Shown: one piece after another, positions 1 to 7,098 of the stretch
Layout: each line of letters begins with the position of its first letter
Numbering within the stretch: the stretch's first letter is position 1
Source: Acholeplasmatales bacterium
GTDB taxonomy: Bacteria > Bacillota_I > Bacilli_A > Izemoplasmatales > Hujiaoplasmataceae
Reading direction: 5' to 3'
Length of the DNA: 12,649 nt
NCBI GenBank assembly: GCA_003477305.1
Contig: DMTN01000026.1
Span: 1 to 12,649, forward strand
The notes under the pieces: model-generated
What the model saw: only the letters and a program-made list of their open reading frames with translations
What the model was told of the DNA's origin: nothing
Database searches by the model: none
Translations under genes and position numbers: made by a program

Positions 1-275
1 AGATCCTCGTCCTCGACGAGGCGACCTCCTCGGTCGACACCGAAACCGAGCAGGCGGTCCAGACGGCGATCGCGAAGATCCTCAAGGGCAGAACCTCGTT
101 CATCGTCGCGCATCGGCTCTCGACGATCGTCCACGCCGACCGCATCCTCGTCCTCGAAGCCGGCAAGGTGATCGAGTCCGGCACGCACCGCGAACTGATT
201 GCGGCGCAGGGTCACTACTACAAACTGTACACCAACCAATACACCGAAGAGATGCTGGAACTGTCGCGTCGCTGA
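1..275 (+). CDS. ABC transporter ATP-binding/permease protein, C-terminal end (5' part outside window)
   Basis: This is the last ~90 residues of an ABC-transporter nucleotide-binding domain, read from base 3 to the TGA at 273-275. The fragment opens on the Walker B and D-loop motif (ILVLDEATSSVD). The H-loop follows (FIVAHRLSTI), then the usual tail in which the pump is named as an 'ESGTHREL' type, and a short C-terminal extension ending EEMLELSRR. This order and wording are typical of exporter-type half-transporters (MsbA/LmrA/MdlB-like) that fuse a six-helix membrane domain to the ATPase. The membrane domain would lie upstream, outside the window, so substrate and partner cannot be told. 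No second gene follows: the reading frame ends just before a strong hairpin terminator shared with the converging lipoprotein gene. Confidence 0.93.
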   Translation, partial: ILVLDEATSSVDTETEQAVQTAIAKILKGRTSFIVAHRLSTIVHADRILVLEAGKVIESGTHRELIAAQGHYYKLYTNQYTEEMLELSRR

Positions 276-287
276 GGGTAGATCCTA

Positions 288-321
288 AAAAGCGCCTTCC
301 GCGTGTGCGGAAGGCGCTTTT
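288..321. terminator. Bidirectional rho-independent terminator
   Basis: A perfect 15-bp stem (288-302 with 307-321) closes on a 4-base GTGT loop. It has a GC-rich core and runs of A and T at its two ends, so it gives a U-tract in either direction. It lies 12 bases after the ABC transporter stop and 21 bases after the stop of the converging lipoprotein gene, so it probably ends both transcripts. Confidence 0.9.
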
Positions 322-342
322 GCATGAATTCGGATGCGTTGT

Positions 343-2577
343 TCAGAAGGGTGTCGATTCGAGCAACTCGAGGTATGCTTCGAGCGCGACCAATTCCTGG
401 TAGGTGAGCGCGTCGGGATTGAGATCCTTGATGGCGAGCGCGGCGTCAGCGAGATCGTCGATCCAGTCGATCCACCCGTCGGATTGCTGTTCGATCTGGA
501 ACGTCGTCCAACCGGTCCCGGCACGGACGATCGCGGTTGTCGCGACGGCCACATAGATCTGGATCGCTTCGGCGCAGTCGGAGGAAACGGTCTGTGTTAG
601 AAACCCGGCAATGCGGTCGGCGCCGTAGATGGCGACGCGGTAGGATTTGTAGGTCGTGTCGTAACTGTAGGAAGCAAGGTAATCCGCACCGTAGGCGGCG
701 ACGTCGTGGGTATGGATCGATTGAACCAGGTCGTCGAGTCCGTCGAACAGGTCGGTGTCGTTCACGTAGGCGGCAAGCGACCGGATCAGCGCGGCGGCAT
801 CTCCGTTTGTTTCCGCCAGGGCGGCGTCAAAGGCAATGTCGAACGCATCGGCGTAGACCGGATCGAGTTCGATCTCGACGGAAAGCGAATCGCCCGGGAC
901 GGCTTCGCCGAACAGGGTGGTGAGGGAAAGAAGCGCTTCGTCGGAGAGTTGGTCGGACATGATGCCAAGGAACCGAAACCACTCTTTCCAAAAGGCGCAG
1001 GAGGCGCGTTCGCGGGCCAGAACGAATTCCGTTTCATTCGCGTAGGCGACGTCGGTAGCGGTGTTGCGCAGAAAGAGACCGCCGGCGAAACCCAGGCGGA
1101 GCACGAATAGTTCGACGAAGTTCGCGTCGGCGTCGGCGAAGTAGTCGGCGAGCGCATCGTCAAAGATCGCCGCGGCTTCCGCCGAGGCGGAAAACTGCGC
1201 GGATGTCATCGCCGCAAGGAGCGCTTCGAGGTGGATTCCGTCGGAATCCGTCACATAGGTTCCGGCGGTTTGGCCAAGGACGGACAAGGCCAGGGTGGTG
1301 TGGACGCGCATGAACGCAAAGCGCTGATCGTCATCGAAGAGGTCGTCGAGGTCGTCAAACTGATCCGCATGAGCGGTTTGAAACGACCGTTGATAGCGTG
1401 CGACGAGGGAAAGCGTTCGGGCATAGAGGAGTTGTGCGGAAGCGCCGTCCTCTTCCCAGGCGGTCAGTTGTTCGAAGTAGGCGACGTCGAGCGATCCGAG
1501 ATACGCAAGGCCGAGTTGGTATTCGGCATGCACGTACGCCGCGAAATCGTTGGCATACCCGATGGTCGCATCGTCGGCCCGGTCGCCGAGCGCGGCGGCG
1601 GAGAGATCGAAGACGAGGCGGTAGAGCATCGTCAAATCGTCGACGGATGGCATCGACTCGAGCAAGACGGCGACGACTTCGTCTTTGACGAGAACCAGCT
1701 CGGCCGCGTTCGCGTCGGTGTCTTCGATCATCCCGATCAGATCGGTGAAGAGGTCTCCCGACAGCGCCGCATGCGCAGTGACGAGACTATCGGCGACAGC
1801 GGCGAGGGTCGCGATGATTCGGTCGCGATCTTCCGCCAAAAGCGTCGCGTAAGCCTGGTCCACCGCAAGGGCGGCTTCGAGTTTGGCGATGACGGCATCG
1901 ATCTTCGCCGTTCGCGTGGCGACGGGATAGGTCGTTTCGTAATAGGTAATCACCCGTTCGGCATCCTTGATCTTGTCATCGAGGCGGGTCGGGATGAACT
2001 TGAAAACGCCGGCGATGACGGCTTCAAAATTCGGAATCGCCGCGAACAATTCCACCAGGGCGGCGTTGATCAACAGCGGGTCGGACGTAGTGGACATCAC
2101 GTCCTGGAAATCCTCGAACCCGTCCAGAAGCGTCTGGAATTCGGCGGCGGTCATCCCGCGCCGGACGAGTTCTTCGGGAAAGCCGTCATACGGTTCTTCA
2201 TAATCGCGCGATATGAGAATCGACAGGATCTGGTCGACCTCGGTGGCGCTTCCCGGGACGAAGGCGACCGAAATCGACGGCAGCGACTCGTCGATCGACA
2301 AAGTCCCTTTCGTGACGAGATAATACAGGGTGCGGACGATCGGCGCGCCGATGTCGTATGCGATCCCGGTGACGGTGTCGACTTTTTCGCCATTGGCGTA
2401 CACATCGTATTTTCGGGCGCCGTCGACCGCCTGCCATTCGAGCGTCGAACCAGTGATGGAAAGCCCCTGCGGAGCGTCCATCCGATCTTTCGGGACGGCG
2501 ATGCCCGTAGGCGTGCAAGCCATAAGCGTGAAGAGAAAGAGAATGAGGACGATGAAACGGCAACGAATCTTGAGCAT
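343..2577 (-). CDS. Large lipoprotein with FN3-like N-terminal domain, unknown function (paralogue of the gene at 3630-5951)
   Basis: This is a 744-residue secreted lipoprotein that I do not recognise. A longer ATG-to-stop frame begins at 2610, but the ATG at 2577 is preceded by GGAGG and starts directly on a signal peptide, so I chose it. Residues 1-20 are a type II signal peptide with lipobox LMAC, and Cys21 would be lipidated and anchored on the outer face of the membrane. Residues ~34-107 resemble a fibronectin-III fold (LEWQAVDGARKYDVYANG followed by a strand-rich stretch). The rest is acidic, rich in Ala/Asp/Leu and probably helical. It carries blocks shared with the paralogue: FPEELVRRGM..AEF at 133-147, AELVLVKDEVVAVLLESMPS at 292-311, and an aromatic block from ~600 (AAYVNDTDLFDGLDD, then YGADY). 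No catalytic motif is visible. A surface binding or scaffold role is only inference. It is transcribed alone. Confidence 0.88.
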   Translation of the reverse strand: MLKIRCRFIVLILFLFTLMACTPTGIAVPKDRMDAPQGLSITGSTLEWQAVDGARKYDVYANGEKVDTVTGIAYDIGAPIVRTLYYLVTKGTLSIDESLPSISVAFVPGSATEVDQILSILISRDYEEPYDGFPEELVRRGMTAAEFQTLLDGFEDFQDVMSTTSDPLLINAALVELFAAIPNFEAVIAGVFKFIPTRLDDKIKDAERVITYYETTYPVATRTAKIDAVIAKLEAALAVDQAYATLLAEDRDRIIATLAAVADSLVTAHAALSGDLFTDLIGMIEDTDANAAELVLVKDEVVAVLLESMPSVDDLTMLYRLVFDLSAAALGDRADDATIGYANDFAAYVHAEYQLGLAYLGSLDVAYFEQLTAWEEDGASAQLLYARTLSLVARYQRSFQTAHADQFDDLDDLFDDDQRFAFMRVHTTLALSVLGQTAGTYVTDSDGIHLEALLAAMTSAQFSASAEAAAIFDDALADYFADADANFVELFVLRLGFAGGLFLRNTATDVAYANETEFVLARERASCAFWKEWFRFLGIMSDQLSDEALLSLTTLFGEAVPGDSLSVEIELDPVYADAFDIAFDAALAETNGDAAALIRSLAAYVNDTDLFDGLDDLVQSIHTHDVAAYGADYLASYSYDTTYKSYRVAIYGADRIAGFLTQTVSSDCAEAIQIYVAVATTAIVRAGTGWTTFQIEQQSDGWIDWIDDLADAALAIKDLNPDALTYQELVALEAYLELLESTPF

Positions 2578-2624
2578 CGGTACACCTCCAAAAGTGTAAT
2601 ATGAATTCAATCACTCTAATCATC

Positions 2625-2630
2625 ATTATA
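2625..2630 (-). promoter_or_regulatory. Putative -10 box for the lipoprotein gene at 343-2577
   Basis: The minus strand reads TATAAT here, 48 bases before the chosen ATG. No good -35 hexamer is visible at 16-18 bases; the upstream region is only A/T-rich. GGAGG precedes the ATG. The call rests on the perfect -10 box and its sensible distance. Confidence 0.5.
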
Positions 2631-2736
2631 TACCGCAGCATCGAAAATAAAGATGAAAAGTTGGAAGGAACAGTCGAATTTTTTTCGAAGCTCTATGAAA
2701 AAATACGAGATGCGACGTTCATCATGCGTTTTCTGC

Positions 2737-2764
2737 TTGGTTTTTTGGGATTTTATTGTATAAT
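2737..2764 (+). promoter_or_regulatory. Promoter of the tRNA-Leu gene
   Basis: A perfect -10 box, TATAAT (2759-2764), lies 12 bases before the tRNA 5' end. A weak -35 box, TTGGTT (2737-2742), lies 16 bases upstream of it within an A/T-rich stretch. The spacing would start transcription a few bases ahead of the mature tRNA. Confidence 0.65.
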
Positions 2765-2776
2765 ATGAAATGCTAT

Positions 2777-2863
2777 GCCAGTGTGGTGAAATCGGTAGAC
2801 ACGATGGACTCAAAATCCATTGCCCTTAAAAGCATGCCGGTTCGATTCCGGCCACTGGTACCA
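2777..2863 (+). tRNA. tRNA-Leu (anticodon CAA)
   Basis: An 87-base class II tRNA decoding UUG. The acceptor stem pairs GCCAGTG with CACTGGT (one G-U), followed by discriminator A and an encoded CCA. The D-arm region is GTGAAATCGGTAGACAC. The anticodon stem ATGGA/TCCAT encloses the loop CTCAAAA, which puts CAA at positions 34-36. The long variable arm (TGC...GCA) is the mark of a leucine or serine tRNA, and the T arm is GCCGG-TTCGATT-CCGGC. It is a single gene with its own promoter and terminator, not part of a tRNA cluster. It sits between the two paralogous lipoprotein genes. Confidence 0.96.
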
Positions 2864-2872
2864 AGGCCTTTC

Positions 2873-2900
2873 GGCGACGTCGACGACGTCGCCTTTTGTT
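2873..2900 (+). terminator. Terminator of the tRNA-Leu gene
   Basis: A 9-bp GC-rich stem (2873-2881 with 2885-2893; GGCGACGTC/GACGTCGCC) has a 3-base loop and is followed by TTTTGTTTT. It starts 10 bases after the tRNA CCA end. Confidence 0.85.
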
Positions 2901-2911
2901 TTCGGAAGCGG

Positions 2912-2940
2912 TTCATATTCCGCATAGGATGCGATACAAT
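2912..2940 (+). promoter_or_regulatory. Putative promoter of the barnase-like gene
   Basis: TTCATA (2912-2917) and TACAAT (2935-2940) are separated by exactly 17 bases. They lie after the tRNA terminator and 43 bases before the ATG of the ribonuclease gene. A strong ribosome site, AGGAGG (2972-2977), follows. Intact expression signals in front of a frameshifted gene suggest that the damage is recent or is a sequence error. Confidence 0.6.
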
Positions 2941-2983
2941 ACAGGAAAGATATGTTGAACTCATACGTCTCAGGAGGATTCAT

Positions 2984-3555
2984 ATGTTCCGACAACTTTG
3001 GCCGAACCGCAAATGGCTCGTGATTCTTTCATTCCTGCTCTTCAATGTTTTCATGACGAATGCGGCGCTCGAAAACCGCGTCCGCATCGTCCTCGGCGAA
3101 GTCTATGACACCCGCGAGGAAGTCGCCCTTTACCTATTCAACTACGGCGAGTTGCCCCGCAATTTCATCACCAAGGCCGAGTCGAACGCCGCCTTCATCG
3201 GCTATTACGTCGCGATGGACCGCGGACTCAACATAGGCGGCGACACATCCGATACGAAGGGGAGATCATCGAACGGACCGACACGAGGACGCTTGGGGAA
3301 TGCGACCTCTACACCAATCGCGAAATGCGCGATCGAATCCGCATCGTCGTGGAAGAATTCGACTATCGCTACACCGGCATGATTCCCGGTGCGATCGAAG
3401 ACGTCGGCTACACATATCACTATCCGGACGGACGGCAGTATATTCTCTTCCATTCGGAAATGATCGACGTCGGGATCCCGGGCGTCGCCGAACTCGCCGA
3501 AATCGATCGTCTCGACAACCGCCAGACCGCTTGGTGGGACGCGGGTCGGCCGTGA
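2984..3555 (+). pseudogene. Barnase-like secreted ribonuclease, interrupted by a one-base frameshift
   Basis: As written, the ATG at 2984 (AGGAGG 6 bases upstream) opens a frame that leaves the family sequence near 3260 and stops at 3380-3382 (132 residues). The family sequence continues in another frame to TGA 3553-3555. Adding one G to the GGGG run at 3259-3262 joins the two into a 190-residue protein. Residues ~11-27 form a signal peptide or anchor. The barnase-type landmarks then come in order: VALYLFNYGELPRNFITK (47-64; compare ADYLQTYHKLPDNYITK of barnase), LNIGGD (82-87), and RTLGECDLY (102-110), whose E106 would be the general base of the RNase. An arginine-rich strand (RDRIRI) and YRYT follow. 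The catalytic histidine is not clear; H146 or H157 are candidates. If restored it would be an exported guanyl-type RNase (PF00545). No barstar-like inhibitor gene is visible in the window. Confidence 0.75.
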
Positions 3556-3573
3556 ACGGCCATCACGAACAGT

Positions 3574-3618
3574 AAAAAAACGACCGGTTGTCGGAGTTGA
3601 TCCGAAAACCGGTCGTTT
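3574..3618. terminator. Bidirectional terminator between the RNase-like gene and the second lipoprotein gene
   Basis: The outer stem is 3578-3589 with 3607-3618 (AAACGACCGGTT/AACCGGTCGTTT). An inner stem, TCGGA (3591-3595) with TCCGA (3601-3605), closes the hairpin. Seven A at 3574-3580 form the U-tract for minus-strand transcripts. The plus-strand U-tract is only three bases, so it should work best for the lipoprotein gene. Confidence 0.85.
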
Positions 3619-3629
3619 CATGCTTGAGG

Positions 3630-5951
3630 CTAGATCAGGTCGTCATGAAACGTTCCGAGTCCGAAGAGGGTGGCGAACATATCGTCGAGGGTGTCCTTAT
3701 CTACTTCTGTCAGCAGGTCGGGGTCGAGGTCGCCGCACGCCCTTGCGCCGGCGATAACGACCAACAGACGATCATCGAACAATTCCTGCCGTTCGTCCCA
3801 ATAGTCATCGTCGAGGTCGGAACCTGGGAGCATGCCGGCGCGCATGAGGTCGAAGTACGCGATGGACGCTGCGTCGAGGAAGGCGATCATATCAGGGGTC
3901 AGAAGCGCGTCGTAATGATGCGCGAAGTAGACCATGTAGCGGTAACGCCCGTACGAACGGTCCATTCCTTCGATCGCATCGTAATCCGCGCCGTAGAGAT
4001 CGGTCCAATATGCGTCGGCTTCCGCGTAGATCGTCGCGATGCCGCCGTAGACGTCGTTGTCGACGACGTACGCGGCGATCCGCTGGAGCATGGCGACGGC
4101 TTGTGTTCCTTCCGCATCGAGCGCGGTTGCAAACGCGAGCAAGATCGCGTCGGCGTCGGCGGCGGTGTCGAAGTTGATGGCATCCAGATCCGTCAGAAAC
4201 ATTGGGAAGACGACCTTCAGCACGTCAATCAAATCAGCCGCTTCATCGACCGAAAGCGATCCGGCAATCTCATCGATCATACGGAAGAGTTCGGCTTTAT
4301 AGGCATAGCTTGCCAGCAGATACGCACGGTCGTATTCGGTCACGGTGTCGAACGTCTCGCCGGTCGCATGGTTGTAGAACGTCTCACCGTCATAGCCGAT
4401 GCCGCGGAGGACGGCCTTGAGGTAGATCGCGTTCTCCGCGTTTTCCGCGAAGTACGTCATCATGCGATCGACGATCAATTCGTCGGTGTCCTCGATCTTG
4501 ACGAACAGTTCTGGCGTGATTGCATCATAGAAGACGTTCATCGCGTCAATGTCGCCTTGGGGTGTCCCGGCGTTTTCAAGCATGGTGTTCGACAGCCTGA
4601 CCGCTTGCCGGAACAGGAGGTAGTCGGTGGCGTCGTCCAGTGCAGCATCCGCCGCGGCGATCAGATCGGCGTTTTCCGCCTTGAAGGACAGATAGTCGAT
4701 CGCAAACGCCCGGATCATGCGGGACGGGCCGAGGAGATCGCCTTCCGGAACGGTCATCAGGTGGGGACTGAGAAGTTCCTCGAACAGGGCTTCGGATGCG
4801 AGCAGGAAGCGAAGCGAAAGTTCGAGTTCGTAGCGCGCGCGGACCGCGGCTTCGTTGGCGAGCAGTTCAGCACCCGCGAGGTCGGTGGGATTGGCAAACG
4901 CGAGCAACGTCCGGTAGAGGAGGACGAAGTCGTCGATTTCCGGGATCGTGTCAAGCAGGACCTGAACCATCTCGTTTTTGACGAGGAGGAGTTCGGCGAC
5001 ATCCGCATCTCCCGCTTCCAGCAAGGCGATGAGGCCATCGAGCGCGCCGCCGTCAAGCCCGCCGAGGACCTCGACGAGATAGTCGACCAGACGCGTGAGC
5101 GAGGCGATGACGAGGTCGGGGTCGACCTCAATCATCTCTTGCAGTTCGAGGAGTTCCGCTTGCCGGGTTTGCAGTTCGCGGATGATCTGGTCATACATGA
5201 CGCGATCCGACGGGTTCCACGTTCGATCACGCAGGTCTGTGTAGGATTCGATCATCGCCTCAATCGCGGTGAGCTGCGGTTCAAGAAATTGTTCGGGCAT
5301 GATATGGATGACGGCGGCGATGAGGGCCTCGCGATGGATCACGGTGGCGGCGAGGACGAGGATCCGGTCGACGGCTTCGGATAGCGCGGCGACGTCGAGT
5401 TCCTCGAATTCAAGGGAAATTCCCTCGAGCATCGCGTCGAATTCGGCGGCGGGCATCCCGCGCCGAACCAATTCCGCGGAGAAGCCGGGGATGCCTTCGG
5501 GAAAGCCACGGGTAGCGATCGCGGCGTCGATCAGGGCGATCTCCGTTGCGGCGTCAGGAACGAAGGCGACACCGACGGAGGGAAGCGAATCAAGCATTCC
5601 GGCGGGTCCCTTCGCGACGACGGTGTAGATCGTGCGGGTGACGGGAACGCCCACCGGATAGGATACTTCGGCGACCGAATTCAGGAGGACACCGTCGGCG
5701 AAAATGTCATAACTCGTGACGCCGGCGACTGGCGTCCAGGACAGCGTACCATCGACGAGGACAAGTTTGGTCGGGGCGGTGATGCGGTCAGAAACGGCCG
5801 GATCAGGGTCAACGGTGGTCACCGGTCCGGTCGGGAGCGTGAACGGCAGCGTGACGTCGAATTGCGCAAGCAGGTTCGACAGCAAATCGCAGCCGATGAG
5901 GGAGAACACGAGCAGGGACATGGATAACACGATGAAGATGCGTCGTTTCAT
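3630..5951 (-). CDS. Large lipoprotein with FN3-like N-terminal domain, unknown function (paralogue of the gene at 343-2577)
   Basis: A 773-residue lipoprotein, homologous over most of its length to the one at 343-2577. The frame is open from 6002, but the ATG at 5951 has GGAGG five bases upstream and begins the signal peptide, so it is preferred. The lipobox is LIGC with Cys21 as the lipidation site. A Pro/Thr/Val-rich spacer (~35-57) precedes an FN3-like domain (~58-131; LSWTPVAGVTSYDIFADG). Shared blocks follow: SAELVRRGMPAAEF (158-171), AELLLVKNEMVQVLLDTIPE (319-338) and an aromatic block from ~625 (IAAYVVDNDVYGG, then LYGADYDA). The body is acidic and mostly helical by composition. The C-terminal end (after ~690) matches the paralogue poorly. 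No enzyme motif is visible. It is probably held on the outer membrane face; its ligand is unknown. It has its own promoter and terminator. Confidence 0.88.
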   Translation of the reverse strand: MKRRIFIVLSMSLLVFSLIGCDLLSNLLAQFDVTLPFTLPTGPVTTVDPDPAVSDRITAPTKLVLVDGTLSWTPVAGVTSYDIFADGVLLNSVAEVSYPVGVPVTRTIYTVVAKGPAGMLDSLPSVGVAFVPDAATEIALIDAAIATRGFPEGIPGFSAELVRRGMPAAEFDAMLEGISLEFEELDVAALSEAVDRILVLAATVIHREALIAAVIHIMPEQFLEPQLTAIEAMIESYTDLRDRTWNPSDRVMYDQIIRELQTRQAELLELQEMIEVDPDLVIASLTRLVDYLVEVLGGLDGGALDGLIALLEAGDADVAELLLVKNEMVQVLLDTIPEIDDFVLLYRTLLAFANPTDLAGAELLANEAAVRARYELELSLRFLLASEALFEELLSPHLMTVPEGDLLGPSRMIRAFAIDYLSFKAENADLIAAADAALDDATDYLLFRQAVRLSNTMLENAGTPQGDIDAMNVFYDAITPELFVKIEDTDELIVDRMMTYFAENAENAIYLKAVLRGIGYDGETFYNHATGETFDTVTEYDRAYLLASYAYKAELFRMIDEIAGSLSVDEAADLIDVLKVVFPMFLTDLDAINFDTAADADAILLAFATALDAEGTQAVAMLQRIAAYVVDNDVYGGIATIYAEADAYWTDLYGADYDAIEGMDRSYGRYRYMVYFAHHYDALLTPDMIAFLDAASIAYFDLMRAGMLPGSDLDDDYWDERQELFDDRLLVVIAGARACGDLDPDLLTEVDKDTLDDMFATLFGLGTFHDDLI

Positions 5952-6004
5952 GGAAACCTCCGGTATGATGGATGGAAGACGTAGAACGATTGATCTTTTC
6001 ATTC

Positions 6005-6010
6005 ATTATA
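6005..6010 (-). promoter_or_regulatory. Putative -10 box for the lipoprotein gene at 3630-5951
   Basis: The minus strand reads TATAAT 53 bases before the ATG at 5951. The region 16-18 bases upstream (GTGGAAT) is a poor -35. The same arrangement, a perfect -10 about 50 bases from the start with a weak -35, is seen in front of the paralogue. Confidence 0.5.
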
Positions 6011-6121
6011 GACCATATTTCCGAGAAATTCCACAAATAATCGGCAAACCACGAAAAAAGCTAACTTTCCGATTTTCGCATCGGAGACAATGCCTGCGAA
6101 CGCATCGCATCCGCCGAAGCG

Positions 6122-6130
6122 TGGTATAAT
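6122..6130 (+). promoter_or_regulatory. Extended -10 promoter of the reductase/CDF operon
   Basis: TGGTATAAT (6122-6130) is an extended -10 element. No good -35 is present (GCATCG at the 17-base position). The ribosome site GGAGGTG follows at 6143-6149, ahead of the ATG at 6156. Confidence 0.65.
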
Positions 6131-6155
6131 GGAAACGAATACGGAGGTGCACCTC

Positions 6156-7088
6156 ATGAACACCCTGAGCAAATTCCATAAGCCGTCCGTCGCCCTCACC
6201 AGGGTCGGGTTCGGCGCCTGGCAACTCGCCAATCCCCTGTGGGGCGAAGTCGACGAAGCGGAAGCGGTCCGCCTCGTCCGTTCCGCCATCGACAAGGGCG
6301 TGAACTTCTTCGACACCGCCCCCGGATACGCCGGCGGCGCCTCGGAACGGATCATCGGAAAGGCAATCGGAAGCGATCGCGGGTCGATCGCCATCTCGAC
6401 GAAATTCGGACACAATCCCGACGGCACCAGCGACTGGCACGTCACCGCGATCGAACCCTCGCTCCGCGGCTCGATGGAGCGGCTCGGCACGGACTATTTG
6501 GATGTCCTGCTTTTGCACAATCCGCCGACGGAAATCCTCGCCGGCCATACGAACCATTTCGAGGAACTCGCCCACCTCAAAAAGACCGGTCTGATCCGCG
6601 CCTACGGCGTCTCGATCGATACGAAGGAAGAACTGGCGACGATCCTGAAACGGGACGACGTCGACGTCGTCGAACTCCTGTTCAACGTCTTTTTCCAGGC
6701 GCCCCGCGACCTCTTCGAGGAAGTGAAGGCGAAGCACATCTTCCTCGTCTGCAAGGTCCCGCTCGACTCGGGCTGGCTGACCGGCAAATACGACGGGCAG
6801 TCGGTCTTCACCGGGATCCGCTCCCGCTGGTCGCGCGCCGACGTCGAACGCCGCGGCGCGCTCGTCCGCGAATTGAAAACGATCCTCGGCAAGGAGGACA
6901 CGAGCCTCGACGCGCTCGCCTTCCTGCTTTCCTACGACGCCGTTTCCTGCGTGATCCCCGGGATCAAGACGAACCGTCAGATGAACGACAACCTCGCGAG
7001 TCTCCATCATCCGCTGTCGATCGACACGCGCAAAAAACTCGAAGCGTTCTACGACCGCGCGATCAAAAACGATCCGCTTCCCTGGTAA
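6156..7088 (+). CDS. Aldo/keto reductase family oxidoreductase
   Basis: A 310-residue cytoplasmic NAD(P)H-dependent aldo/keto reductase, a TIM barrel that reduces aldehydes or ketones; the substrate is unknown. The usual tetrad is visible: D53 and Y58 in NFFDTAPGYAGGASE, K83 in ISTKFGHN and H121 in LLLHNPP. The N-terminal strand motif VGFGAWQLAN..WG and the helix GSMERLGTDYLDV are also typical. A late stretch, IPGIKTNRQMNDN, matches the cofactor phosphate-binding part of the family (usually IPG..  ..Q..EN). Length is normal. An upstream in-frame ATG exists at 6090, but GGAGGTG seven bases before 6156 and family alignment favour 6156. The next gene begins 10 bases after the stop, so the two form an operon. 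Bases 6068-6109 upstream carry two short inverted repeats that could bind a regulator. Confidence 0.92.
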   Translation: MNTLSKFHKPSVALTRVGFGAWQLANPLWGEVDEAEAVRLVRSAIDKGVNFFDTAPGYAGGASERIIGKAIGSDRGSIAISTKFGHNPDGTSDWHVTAIEPSLRGSMERLGTDYLDVLLLHNPPTEILAGHTNHFEELAHLKKTGLIRAYGVSIDTKEELATILKRDDVDVVELLFNVFFQAPRDLFEEVKAKHIFLVCKVPLDSGWLTGKYDGQSVFTGIRSRWSRADVERRGALVRELKTILGKEDTSLDALAFLLSYDAVSCVIPGIKTNRQMNDNLASLHHPLSIDTRKKLEAFYDRAIKNDPLPW

Positions 7089-7098
7089 GGTCCCGCAT

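Noticed and set aside
1231..2604. Long plus-strand open frame (457 codons) opposite the first large lipoprotein gene
   Set aside because: It is antisense to a gene with signal peptide, lipobox and ribosome site. Its translation is rich in Arg/Asp/Gly with no domain, as expected for the complement of a GC-rich, Asp/Ala-rich gene.
2578..2610. Upstream in-frame ATG (2610) as start of the first lipoprotein
   Set aside because: It would put 11 polar residues before the signal peptide and would place GGAGG inside the coding region. The ATG at 2577 fits better. The same reasoning rejects 6002 for the second lipoprotein and 9240 for the anti-sigma candidate.
3588..5384. Plus-strand open frame (598 codons) opposite the second large lipoprotein gene
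   Set aside because: No ribosome site, starts inside the terminator hairpin, and the protein has only low-complexity Asp/Val/Arg content. It is a shadow of the minus-strand gene.
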